Below, one piece after another: positions 56,772 to 64,000 of a stretch of 64,000 bases of DNA; positions within the stretch are counted from its first letter, which is position 1, and the number at the start of each line of letters is the position of its first letter. Under the pieces are notes generated by a model that was given only the letters and a program-made list of their open reading frames with translations, had not been told where the DNA came from and ran no database searches. Origin of the DNA: JBCBKP01 sp038521625 (GTDB lineage Bacteria > Planctomycetota > Phycisphaerae > Phycisphaerales > UBA1924); contig JBCBKP010000019.1 in NCBI GenBank assembly GCA_038521625.1, positions 1 to 64,000 on the forward strand. The letters run 5' to 3'. The position numbers and the translations under genes are program-made.

Positions 56772-57782
56772 TTATAGAGTCTCGCGCATCGCCTGCGCGA
56801 TCTCGGCCGCGAGCACCTCGAGCGAGCGGTCGGCGCGGCCCAGTCCCTGCTTGAGGCCCTGGTCGACGTCGAGCGCCCGCCGGAACAGGGCACGGGCGCG
56901 GTCCGGTCCCAGCGATCGCGCCGCGCTCTGGATAGCCGACTTGGACTCGCCCCAGAGCTTGTAGGTCTTGGCGAGCTTCTCGGGATTCTCACCGGCGTGG
57001 ACGCCGGCCGCGACGCCGTGGAGCTTGGCCGCGAGCTGCACGAGGGCGATCGAGACCGGCACCGACTGGTCCTTGTGGGTCTCGGCGACGCGCCGGCGCA
57101 CGGCGCTCACGGCGCGTTCGACCGATGGGCTCAGGACCTCGCCCTGCACGCTCCAGGGGTCGAACGGGCGCGACGACCTGCACATGCGTTCGATCAGCGC
57201 GGTGGTGATCGTGCCGCCCGCGGCGCTCGCGGCGACCGCGAGCTTGCCGAGTTCGGAGTCGAGCCTCCCGAGATCCGGGCCGAAGTAGTCGACCAGCATC
57301 CGGGAAGCGTCGGCCTCGAGCGTTGCGCCGTGGGTCTTCTTCGCCCTCAGCTCGGCCCACCGGGCGGCCTGGTCTTCCCGCGGCGGTTCGCACTTCACGA
57401 CCGCGCCGACGAGCGCGACCTTCTTGTCCAGGTTTCCCGGTCGCCAGGTCTCGGCGCGAAGGACCAGCGTCGCGCCCTCCGCCGGCTGCTCCGCGTACCG
57501 ATCGAGCATCGGGCGTGTCGACTCGTTGACGAGCTGCTCGGCGGCGTCGAGGACGACCAGCTTGTGGCCGGACATGAGCCCGAAGCTGCGGCACTCGTCG
57601 AGCACGTCGGCGAGGGCGTCGGACTGGCCGTCGAACCGGCTGACCTCGAGCTCGCCGTGGGCCTTCTCGAGCTCGGCCCGCAGGCCGCGGGTGTACTCGG
57701 CCCGCAGGAAGGGGTCCTTGCCGTGGATGATCGCGACGCGCGTCGTCGCGTCGAGTGCCGCGTTCGCCGCTTTCTTCGCCAG
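56772..57782 (-). CDS. holA: DNA polymerase III subunit delta
   Basis: Encodes the delta subunit of the clamp loader, which opens the sliding clamp. The protein starts with the family pattern VAIIHGKDPFLRAEYTRGL and continues with SDALADVLDECRSFG, HKLVVLDAAEQLV and PNPD-free variants of the middle region (FGPDLGRLDSELGKLA). It ends with the helical C-domain (AKLHGVAAGVHAGENPEKLAKTY). The coding sequence extends upstream of the GTG at 57605: in-frame codons with clear HolA similarity run back to a CTG at 57782, preceded by GAGGAGGA at about 8 bases. No ATG, GTG or TTG lies between. A CTG start giving 336 residues is therefore proposed, matching the usual length of about 340. The FHA kinase gene is divergent. 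Confidence 0.88.
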   Translation of the reverse strand: MAKKAANAALDATTRVAIIHGKDPFLRAEYTRGLRAELEKAHGELEVSRFDGQSDALADVLDECRSFGLMSGHKLVVLDAAEQLVNESTRPMLDRYAEQPAEGATLVLRAETWRPGNLDKKVALVGAVVKCEPPREDQAARWAELRAKKTHGATLEADASRMLVDYFGPDLGRLDSELGKLAVAASAAGGTITTALIERMCRSSRPFDPWSVQGEVLSPSVERAVSAVRRRVAETHKDQSVPVSIALVQLAAKLHGVAAGVHAGENPEKLAKTYKLWGESKSAIQSAARSLGPDRARALFRRALDVDQGLKQGLGRADRSLEVLAAEIAQAMRETL

Positions 57783-57853
57783 GGCCGGTCCTCCTCGGTC
57801 CGATGGATCGGACGGGTTAGAGTAGTGGGGAGCTCGGGCAGGAGGAACGCCCC

Positions 57854-59632
57854 GTGGCGGTGGTGCTCAAACTGACGATCACCGAGGGACCGGACGCCGG
57901 GAAGGTCATCCACGTCCCGATGAACGAGCCGCAGCTCATCGGGCGCTCGTCGGAGGCCCTGCCGATCAGCGACACGACGGTCAGCCGGCGCCACGCCGAG
58001 CTGACGCCCGACGGGGGCATCTGGTACCTCAAGGATCTGCGGAGCCAGAACAACACCTACCTCAACGGCAAGCGGATCACCGACCGGGTCGAGTTGTCCG
58101 AGGGCGACGAGATCCGGGTGGGCTCGACCGTGATCCGCGTCGGCGAGATCGACCGCGACCAGCACCTCGACGCGGTGCAGCTGGTCCACGACGGGCGCCT
58201 GGAGAGCGCGGTCGAGCACCGCCTGAGCTCGAACGAGGACTCGGTCATCCTCGCGGAGCCGGAACCGGGGCGCGCAGCGGTCGACCACCTCCGCGTCATC
58301 TACCAGCTCACGTCGCTGACGGCGCAGCTCACCGACAAGCAGCGCCTGCTCGAGCAGGTGATGGACCTGGTCTTCAACGAGCTCGACCCGCAGCGCGGGA
58401 CGATCATGCTCGTCGAGAAGCACAAGAAGTTCCAGAGCCAGTCGATGGATCAGCCGGGCCACAAGCCCGACCCCAAGGACCTGATGACCGAGGCGATCCC
58501 GCTGGTCGGGCCGGATCTGGTGCCGGCGGTCGTCAAGTACGCCCAGCCGCCGACCGACGAGGACGAGGCGACCATCCAGGTCAGCCGCTCGATCCTGTAC
58601 CACACGATCCGCGAGGGCGAGGGCATCCTCTCGAGCAACGCCCAGGCCGACCCGCGGTTCAGCTCGGGCGACTCGGTCGAGCGGTATAACATCCGCTCGG
58701 CGATCTGCAGCCCGATCAAGTTCGGCGACCGCACCTTCGGCGCCGTCTACATCGACAGCTCGATCGCCAACTACACGTTCACGACCGAGCAGCTCGCGCT
58801 CATGAACGCGATCGGCCAGCACACGGCGCTCGCGATCGCCAACGCCGAACAGACGGCGCGACGCCTGCAGACCGAGCGTCTGGCCGCGATCGGCGAGACC
58901 GTCGCGAGCCTCTCGCACTCGATCAAGAACATCCTCCAGGGCCTACGCGGCGGCGCCGACGTCGTCGAGATGGCGCTCCAGAAGGACGACCTGAAGATCG
59001 CCGCCGGCGGGTGGGACATCCTGAAGCGCAACCTCGACCGCATCGTCGCGCTCACGATGAACATGCTGACGTTCAGCCGCCGGCGCCGCGTCGAGCTCGA
59101 GCTGACGAAGTTCGGCGGGCTGATCGACGACTGCGTCGAGCTGCTCGAGAAGCTCGCCGAGGACAAGGGCGTGCTCCTGATCGTCGACTACGACAAGGAG
59201 ATGCCCCCGGTGCCGATCGACCCGGACCTCATGCACCAGGCGCTGATGAACCTGCTGACCAACGCCATCGAGGCGGCCCCGGCCAAGGAGGGCGTCGTCA
59301 CCGTCCGCGTCTTCTACCACGAGCCCGGCCCCGAGCGGCCGAGCCTGCAGTTCCCGCTCACCGAGATCGCGATCGTCGACAACGGCGAGGGAATCGACCC
59401 CGACAAGCTGCAGTGGATCTTCGAGCCGTTCAACACGACCAAGGGCATCCGCGGCACCGGCCTCGGCCTCGCGGTGACCCGGCGCATCGTCCAGGACCAC
59501 CGCGGCAAGATCCGCGTCGAGAGCAAGCCCGGCAAGGGCGCTACATTCCGCATCGTCATCCCGGCCAACCTCGACGAGGCGGACCCCTCGGCCACCGCGC
59601 AGAGCCGATCGGGCGCGACCCGCTTCGCCTGA
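57854..59632 (+). CDS. FHA-GAF sensor histidine kinase
   Basis: A 592-residue cytoplasmic protein without membrane segments. An FHA domain (about 5-95) has the phosphothreonine-binding signature GRS...SRRHAEL...SQNNTYLNG. A GAF domain follows (about 165-330, with ILSSNAQADPRFS and SPIKFGDRTFGAVYID). The histidine kinase core comes last: the phosphoacceptor His355 in ASLSHSIKNIL, N-box around Asn470 (LLTNAIEA), DNGEGI (509-514) and GTGLGLA (534-540). The start is GTG with AGGAGG. FHA in front of GAF and kinase is a known but uncommon fusion, and lets the kinase dock to threonine-phosphorylated proteins. No cognate response regulator is adjacent; dinB follows 26 bases later. Confidence 0.92.
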   Translation: MAVVLKLTITEGPDAGKVIHVPMNEPQLIGRSSEALPISDTTVSRRHAELTPDGGIWYLKDLRSQNNTYLNGKRITDRVELSEGDEIRVGSTVIRVGEIDRDQHLDAVQLVHDGRLESAVEHRLSSNEDSVILAEPEPGRAAVDHLRVIYQLTSLTAQLTDKQRLLEQVMDLVFNELDPQRGTIMLVEKHKKFQSQSMDQPGHKPDPKDLMTEAIPLVGPDLVPAVVKYAQPPTDEDEATIQVSRSILYHTIREGEGILSSNAQADPRFSSGDSVERYNIRSAICSPIKFGDRTFGAVYIDSSIANYTFTTEQLALMNAIGQHTALAIANAEQTARRLQTERLAAIGETVASLSHSIKNILQGLRGGADVVEMALQKDDLKIAAGGWDILKRNLDRIVALTMNMLTFSRRRRVELELTKFGGLIDDCVELLEKLAEDKGVLLIVDYDKEMPPVPIDPDLMHQALMNLLTNAIEAAPAKEGVVTVRVFYHEPGPERPSLQFPLTEIAIVDNGEGIDPDKLQWIFEPFNTTKGIRGTGLGLAVTRRIVQDHRGKIRVESKPGKGATFRIVIPANLDEADPSATAQSRSGATRFA

Positions 59633-59658
59633 CCACGCCCGCGGACGAGAGACCGATC

Positions 59659-60855
59659 ATGGACGCCGGCCCGCGCGTCATCCTGCACGTCGATATGGAC
59701 GCGTTCTTCGCGTCCGTCGAGCAGCTCGACAACCCGGCCCTCCGGGGCAGGCCGGTGCTGGTGGGCGGCGCGGGCGGGCGCGGCGTCGTCGCGGCGGCGA
59801 GCTACGAGGCCCGAGAGTTCGGCTGCCGCAGCGCGATGCCGACCGCCGTCGCGCGGCGCCTCTGCCCGCAGGCCGAGGTCGTCCGGCCGCGCGGCGCCCG
59901 CTACCGCGAGCTCTCCGACGTCGTCTTCGGGATCCTGGCCGAGTTCAGCCCGCTCGTGCAGCCGCTCTCGATCGACGAGGCGTTCGTCGATCTCACCGGG
60001 ACCGGCGCTCTCCTCGGCGAGCCGATCGCCGTGGGCGAGCGGATCCGGGCCCGGATCCGAGAGCGGACCGGGCTCACCGCGTCGGTCGGGATCGCGCCGA
60101 ACAAGTTCCTCGCGAAGCTCGCGTCCGATCTGGACAAGCCCGACGGGCTCGTCGTGATCGAGCCGGCACGGATCCACGACGTCCTCGACCCGCTGCCGGT
60201 CTCGAGGCTCTGGGGGGTCGGCGCCTCCGCCGAGGACCACCTGCACCGGCTGGGCCTGCGCACGATCGCCGACGTGCGGGCCACGCCGGAGGCCGTGCTC
60301 GCGGACCGGCTCGGGGACTTCGGACGCCACATCGCGCGCCTCTCTCGCGGCGAGGACGACCGCCCGGTCGTGCCCGACCGCGAGGCCAAGTCCATCAGCC
60401 ACGAGCGCACGTTCGGCGAGAACCTGGGCGACCCGGGCGAGGTCCTCTCGGTGATCGACGGGCAGGCCGAGGACGTGGCTCGCCGCGTCCGGGCCGCGGG
60501 CGTCGCCGCGAGGCGGGTCACCGTGAAGATCCGCTACGGCGATTTTGAGACCATCACGAGGTCCGACACGCTGCCAGAGCCGACCGACGGGACGGGCGAG
60601 CTCCGCGAAGCGGCCCGGACGCTCTTCCGTCGCTGGGCCGAGCGGCAGTTCCGGCCGGTGCGACTGATCGGCGTCGCGGCCGCCGATCTCGGGCCCGCGG
60701 GGGCGCAGCTCGGCCTGTTCGATCAGGAGCGCCGCGAGCGCGATCACCGCGTCGACGAGACGGCCGACGAGATCGCGCGGAAGTTCGGTCGGGGCGCGAT
60801 CCGGCGCGCGTCGACGCTTGGGAATCCGGGGAGGGGATCATCCCGTGACAAGTGA
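59659..60855 (+). CDS. dinB: DNA polymerase IV (Y-family translesion polymerase)
   Basis: Encodes a 398-residue error-prone polymerase. Catalytic metal sites are in HVDMDAFFASVEQ (Asp about 12) and SIDEAFVDLTG (Asp106, Glu107); YEAREFGCRSAMP (49-61) is the family's fingertip motif. The little-finger domain extends to about 345 and is followed by QLGLF at about 350-354, a likely sliding-clamp-binding peptide that would contact the DnaN encoded at 10.3 kb. The ATG at 59659 lies 26 bases after the kinase gene. The stop overlaps the GTG start of the RidA-like gene by 11 bases. No LexA-type SOS box was recognised upstream. Confidence 0.94.
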   Translation: MDAGPRVILHVDMDAFFASVEQLDNPALRGRPVLVGGAGGRGVVAAASYEAREFGCRSAMPTAVARRLCPQAEVVRPRGARYRELSDVVFGILAEFSPLVQPLSIDEAFVDLTGTGALLGEPIAVGERIRARIRERTGLTASVGIAPNKFLAKLASDLDKPDGLVVIEPARIHDVLDPLPVSRLWGVGASAEDHLHRLGLRTIADVRATPEAVLADRLGDFGRHIARLSRGEDDRPVVPDREAKSISHERTFGENLGDPGEVLSVIDGQAEDVARRVRAAGVAARRVTVKIRYGDFETITRSDTLPEPTDGTGELREAARTLFRRWAERQFRPVRLIGVAAADLGPAGAQLGLFDQERRERDHRVDETADEIARKFGRGAIRRASTLGNPGRGSSRDK

Positions 60856-61240
60856 GCAAGAACGCGTCCACTCCGCGTCGCCCTGGGAGCGGGAGTACGG
60901 CTACTGCCGGGCGATCCGGTGCAAGGGCTGGATCGTCGTGGGGGGCACCGTCGCGCTCGACGAGCGGGGCGAGCCCTTTGCGCCGGGCGACGCCGGAGCG
61001 CAGACCGCGCGGGCCTTCGAGATGATCGAATCGGCGATGCGCGAGCTCGGCGCTTCGCGGACGGACATCGTGCTCAGCCGGGTGTTCCTGACCGACATGG
61101 GCCAGATCGACGCGGTGGGGCGGGCGCACAAGGCGTTCATGGGCGAGCACGTCGCGTGCCTCTCGGTGGTCGGCTGCCCGGCGTTGATCCACGAGGCCTG
61201 CGTCGTCGAGATCGAGGTCGAGGCGGTCACGCCCGACTGA
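60845..61240 (+). CDS. RidA/YjgF-YER057c-UK114 family protein
   Basis: A 131-residue protein of the Rid family, trimeric enzymes that in the RidA branch hydrolyse reactive enamine/imine intermediates. The family outline is clear: YCRAIRCKGWIVVGGTVALD, then ASRTDIVLSRVFLTDM, then VVGCPALIHEACVVEIEVEA. The start is GTG 60845 with GGGAGGGG, overlapping the dinB stop. The Arg that binds the substrate carboxylate in active RidA (about five residues before VEV/VEI, as in PARxxVEV) is replaced by Leu-Ile-His-Glu. It probably belongs to a Rid subgroup without classical imine deaminase activity. It ends convergently with the metalloprotease gene. Confidence 0.88.
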   Translation: MTSEQERVHSASPWEREYGYCRAIRCKGWIVVGGTVALDERGEPFAPGDAGAQTARAFEMIESAMRELGASRTDIVLSRVFLTDMGQIDAVGRAHKAFMGEHVACLSVVGCPALIHEACVVEIEVEAVTPD

Positions 61241-61250
61241 GCGGCTCAAC

Positions 61251-61285
61251 AAAAAGAAACGGGGCGGCCCCGAAGGACCGCCCCG
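61251..61285 (-). terminator. intrinsic terminator after the metalloprotease gene
   Basis: On the minus strand, ccggggcggt...gccgccccg forms a stem of 8 bp or more (61285-61260, left arm 61260-61267, right arm 61278-61285). It is followed by the T-rich run tttcttttt (61259-61251). It lies 27 bases after the stop at 61312. Confidence 0.85.
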
Positions 61286-61311
61286 GTCGGGTCACCGATT
61301 CGGCTCGGGTC

Positions 61312-64000
61312 TCAACGCTCGATCGGCTTGCCGTCCTGGCCGATGAAGATGATCTGCGGCTGGCCTCCGCCGCCGATCTTGTCGGTGTTGTAGATGTACT
61401 TGGCGTCGAGCGCCTGGGCGATCCGCGTGTGGGCCTCGCCGAGGTGGGCCAGGGTGTAGTCATCGACGCCGCGGGCGCCCTCCTTGACCTCGCCGATCAG
61501 CCCGTGCAGCTCGCGGAGGTGCATGGTCGCGAGGTTGCGGATCGGGTTGACCGAGGCGCCGCGGAGCGTGCCCGGGAGCGTCAGGTCGATCAGGCGCTCG
61601 AGGTGCTCGCGCTGCAGGTTGCGGCGCAGGCTCGAGATCATCGGGCTGCGGTTGGTGAACTCGCCGCGGGGCGGGTTCTGCAGCTCGTCCCACGCCGACC
61701 AGGTCACGCGTCCCATGAGCTCGGCGAGCGTGAGGGCGTCCTCGTCCTCGGGGATCGCGAACTCGTTGTCGTAGACGCGCCGGAGCGTCGTCGGGTTGAG
61801 CAGCGCGGTCATCGCCGAGGCCTGGATGCCCAGGATCCGGTCGTGCACGCTGTACAGCGCGTCGGTGCGCGGCTGGCCGCCTCGGTCGAACCACTTGTCG
61901 ACCGACATGTAGCGCAGCAGCTCCGGCGTGAGACCGAAGGACTTGTCGTAGAACGTGTTGTCGATCACGAAGTCGAGCGCCGCCCGCTGCTTCTCGACCT
62001 CCACCGGCTCGATCGGGGCCCGGCCGCCCGGGTCGCCCTTCTTGTCACGCCGGTAGTACGCGCCGCCGATCCAGTTCGCCTGGACGGCGACCGAACCGAA
62101 GTGCGTGTTCAGCGAGATCTCGTAGCCGCGCCGGGCCCGGGCCCAGCTCTCGCCGTCCTCGACGAAGCCGTCGAGCAGGTTCTCGCGGATGCTCTGCGCC
62201 AGGCGCATCTGGTTCCGCGACCAGTCCAGCGGGTCGGCGGAGAGGTCGTAGCGCCGGACGGTCGGGTCGGTGCCGTTGGCGTCCTCGTCGGTGCCGTAGG
62301 CCAGCTCCGGCTCGTTGACGCGCTCGAGCACCTTGTCGGTGTCGCCGAAGGTGTAGCCGTACTCGATGACCCACATGTCGTACGGGCCGATGTCGATCGA
62401 GCTGAAGTCGCCCTGGACCGTGCCGGCCGAGCCGTCCTCGGTCGGCATGAAGATGTTGACGCCGTTGTAGTCCATCACCGAGGCCGACCAGGGCTTCTTG
62501 CCCTTGAAGTCCTCGCTGTTGATCTCGGCGAGCGTGTAGGCGGCGCTGGCCTTGAAGTTGTGACGCAGGCCCAGCGTGTGGCCGACCTCGTGCGCGACGA
62601 GCTCGGCGAGCGCCGGGTTGACGAACCACTCCGGCACCCCGTCGATCAGATCGCCGCGGGTCACGCCCTTGGTGTTCTTCTTGCGCTTGGGCTTCTCGGC
62701 CTTCGGCTCCTCGCCCTCGTCGGTCTCTTCCTCTTCCTCCTCGGGCTGCTCCTCGTTCATCATCGCCTCGATCCGGTCGCGGATGTTCGGCGGCACGAAG
62801 TTGATGAAATCGGGGTTGTTCTTGATCGCCTCGACGATCTCCTTCAGCCGCTCCTCGGGGATCTCCGGCTGCGAGTAGTCGAGGTTGTAGAGGTAGCCGA
62901 CGAGGTCGCGCGCGGGGCCGAGCGACTCGAGCCGCATCCGCGCCATCGCGAGGTTCATCGCCATGCCGTGGGCGGCCCGGCACATGCCGTTGGTCTGGCT
63001 GACCCGCCCGATCAGCCCGTCGTACTCGTCGTCGCCGAGCAGCGTCGGGTCGACGGTCGAGATCGCGTCGCCGCCGTAGGCGGTCACGCCGCGCCGGCGC
63101 TGGATCTGGCCGATGACACGCTCGCGCTCGCTCGGGGCCGCCATGCGCACGCGCGGGTCCCAGTCCGGGTTGGCCTCGAGCCACTCGAGGGTCTCGGGGC
63201 CGAAGCCCTCGATCGCCAGCTCGGGCAGCAGGTCCTCCCAGCGGTAGGTGAACACGCGGACCCAGCCGTCGGTCAGGACGACGTCGGCATCGAGGATCTC
63301 GCCCGTGTTCGGGTCGACGCGGCTCGGGCCGATGGCCGTCGCGATGTCGTTGCTCAGCCAGCGGATGAAGTTGTAGCGGACGTCCTCGGGGTCCTTGTCC
63401 ATGTGGGCGCCGCTCGCCCTGTCCTGGAAGCGGACCTCGATCGCGCCGTCGATGCCGATGTTCCGGAACGCCCGGTTCCAGTACTCGATGCCGTCACGCA
63501 CGGCGCGCCGGTAGCGGACCGGCGTCGTGTGCTCGACGTAGAAGACGATCGGCTCCTTCGGCGGGCTCAGGTCGAGCCGCCGGTCGGCCTTCTCGAGGTT
63601 CCAGCGGTTGATGTACCGCTTGTAGACGTCGCTCCGCTCGAACTGCCCGTAGTCCTCGTACCCGGTCACGAAGTAGCCGAGCCGCTCGTCGGCCTCGCGC
63701 GGCTTGTAGCCCGGTGTGCCCTGGATGCGGCTGATCGAGTAGTGCAGCGTCTTGAACGTACCGGCCCGGTCCGGCAGCTTGTAGGCGATCTCGATGTTCT
63801 CGGGGAACGCCTTCGCGCTGGCGACCTCCTTCAGGCGTGTGTTCAGCCCCGCGGCTCGGAAGCCGAAGAACGTCGTCGCGTTGTTGACCAGCAGGCTGTC
63901 GAGGTCGATCACGGGCTGACCGTTCGGGCCGGTCGAGAGAATCGGCACGTCGATCAGCACCCGGTCGGTGAAGATCATGTCGACCGAGTCCTTCGACTCC
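61312..64000 (-). CDS. zinc-dependent metalloprotease, DUF5117/Met-zincin type (5' end outside window)
   Basis: The C-terminal about 895 residues of a large protease; the reading frame is open to the window edge, so the start and any signal peptide are missing. The zinc site HEVGHTLGLRH (HExxHxxGxxH) lies about 470 residues into the visible part, preceded by NPALAELVA and followed by a Met further on. The upstream segments RDGIEYWNRAFRNIGI and DVRYNFIRWLSND are typical of the DUF5117/DUF4953 'zinc-dependent metalloprotease' family found in Bacteroidetes and planctomycetes, thought to be exported. An unusual acidic then basic low-complexity insertion (EEQPEEEEEETDEGEE, then KPKRKKNTK, coded at about 62668-62757) stands just before the zinc site. 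An intrinsic terminator follows the stop. Confidence 0.92.
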   Translation of the reverse strand, partial: ESKDSVDMIFTDRVLIDVPILSTGPNGQPVIDLDSLLVNNATTFFGFRAAGLNTRLKEVASAKAFPENIEIAYKLPDRAGTFKTLHYSISRIQGTPGYKPREADERLGYFVTGYEDYGQFERSDVYKRYINRWNLEKADRRLDLSPPKEPIVFYVEHTTPVRYRRAVRDGIEYWNRAFRNIGIDGAIEVRFQDRASGAHMDKDPEDVRYNFIRWLSNDIATAIGPSRVDPNTGEILDADVVLTDGWVRVFTYRWEDLLPELAIEGFGPETLEWLEANPDWDPRVRMAAPSERERVIGQIQRRRGVTAYGGDAISTVDPTLLGDDEYDGLIGRVSQTNGMCRAAHGMAMNLAMARMRLESLGPARDLVGYLYNLDYSQPEIPEERLKEIVEAIKNNPDFINFVPPNIRDRIEAMMNEEQPEEEEEETDEGEEPKAEKPKRKKNTKGVTRGDLIDGVPEWFVNPALAELVAHEVGHTLGLRHNFKASAAYTLAEINSEDFKGKKPWSASVMDYNGVNIFMPTEDGSAGTVQGDFSSIDIGPYDMWVIEYGYTFGDTDKVLERVNEPELAYGTDEDANGTDPTVRRYDLSADPLDWSRNQMRLAQSIRENLLDGFVEDGESWARARRGYEISLNTHFGSVAVQANWIGGAYYRRDKKGDPGGRAPIEPVEVEKQRAALDFVIDNTFYDKSFGLTPELLRYMSVDKWFDRGGQPRTDALYSVHDRILGIQASAMTALLNPTTLRRVYDNEFAIPEDEDALTLAELMGRVTWSAWDELQNPPRGEFTNRSPMISSLRRNLQREHLERLIDLTLPGTLRGASVNPIRNLATMHLRELHGLIGEVKEGARGVDDYTLAHLGEAHTRIAQALDAKYIYNTDKIGGGGQPQIIFIGQDGKPIER

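Overview
The window is high-GC DNA from a Gram-negative bacterium that is most probably a planctomycete of the class Phycisphaerae. Three things suggest this. There is an outer-membrane and lipid A gene block (bamA, ompH/skp, lpxD, lpxC). There is a sigma-54 gene. Above all, fifteen secreted proteins end in the same two-repeat domain with a terminal Gly-Cys, the kind named 'GC-type dockerin' in Phycisphaerae annotations. No tRNA, rRNA, CRISPR array, transposase or phage gene was recognised.

Layout. 1-2.9 kb: a perfect 64-bp inverted repeat, then clpB. 2.9-3.8 kb: a gene-free stretch with strong hairpins and a terminator. 3.8-5.2 kb: two convergent hypothetical genes. 5.2-11.5 kb (minus strand): dnaN, bamA, ompH, lpxD, lpxC, in the conserved envelope-biogenesis order. 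11.9-13.9 kb: transketolase. 13.9-36.2 kb: an island of twelve dockerin-tailed exported proteins, interrupted only by a TetR regulator and lpd (dihydrolipoamide dehydrogenase). It includes a HAF-type repeat protein, two beta-helix proteins, an NxxGxxxAF-repeat protein, a DUF5060-type glycosidase-like protein, a subtilase and a sugar dehydrogenase-like propeller. 36.3-42.5 kb: an ArnT-like glycosyltransferase coupled to a membrane phosphatase, then recR, rpoN and a SpoIIE/RsbU-type phosphatase. 42.6-51.9 kb: three paralogous dockerin proteins of unknown fold (491, 493 and 1355 aa) with an internally duplicated ABC permease among them. 52.5-64 kb: clpC, a lipoprotein, holA (apparent CTG start), an FHA-GAF-histidine kinase, dinB, a RidA-like protein and the C-terminal part of a large zinc metalloprotease cut by the window edge.

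How it fits together. The housekeeping genes form short co-directional sets, some with 4-bp overlaps (lpxD/lpxC ATGA; phosphatase/glycosyltransferase GTGA). The dockerin proteins look like a surface or extracellular set: each has a signal peptide, its own body, and a common C-terminal module of two about 25-residue repeats between two cysteines 57-58 residues apart. The module keeps the dockerin-like helices but has lost most calcium ligands of the EF-hand loop. No cohesin, sortase or other partner is encoded here, so the receptor is unknown. Near-identical DNA between some tails, and 31-bp tandem repeats covering the last codons and stop of two neighbouring genes, suggest that the tail spreads by recombination. 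This tail system is the most unusual content of the window.

Limits: assignments rest on reading translated sequence and motifs by eye. No database search or folding program was run, and residue positions are hand counts.
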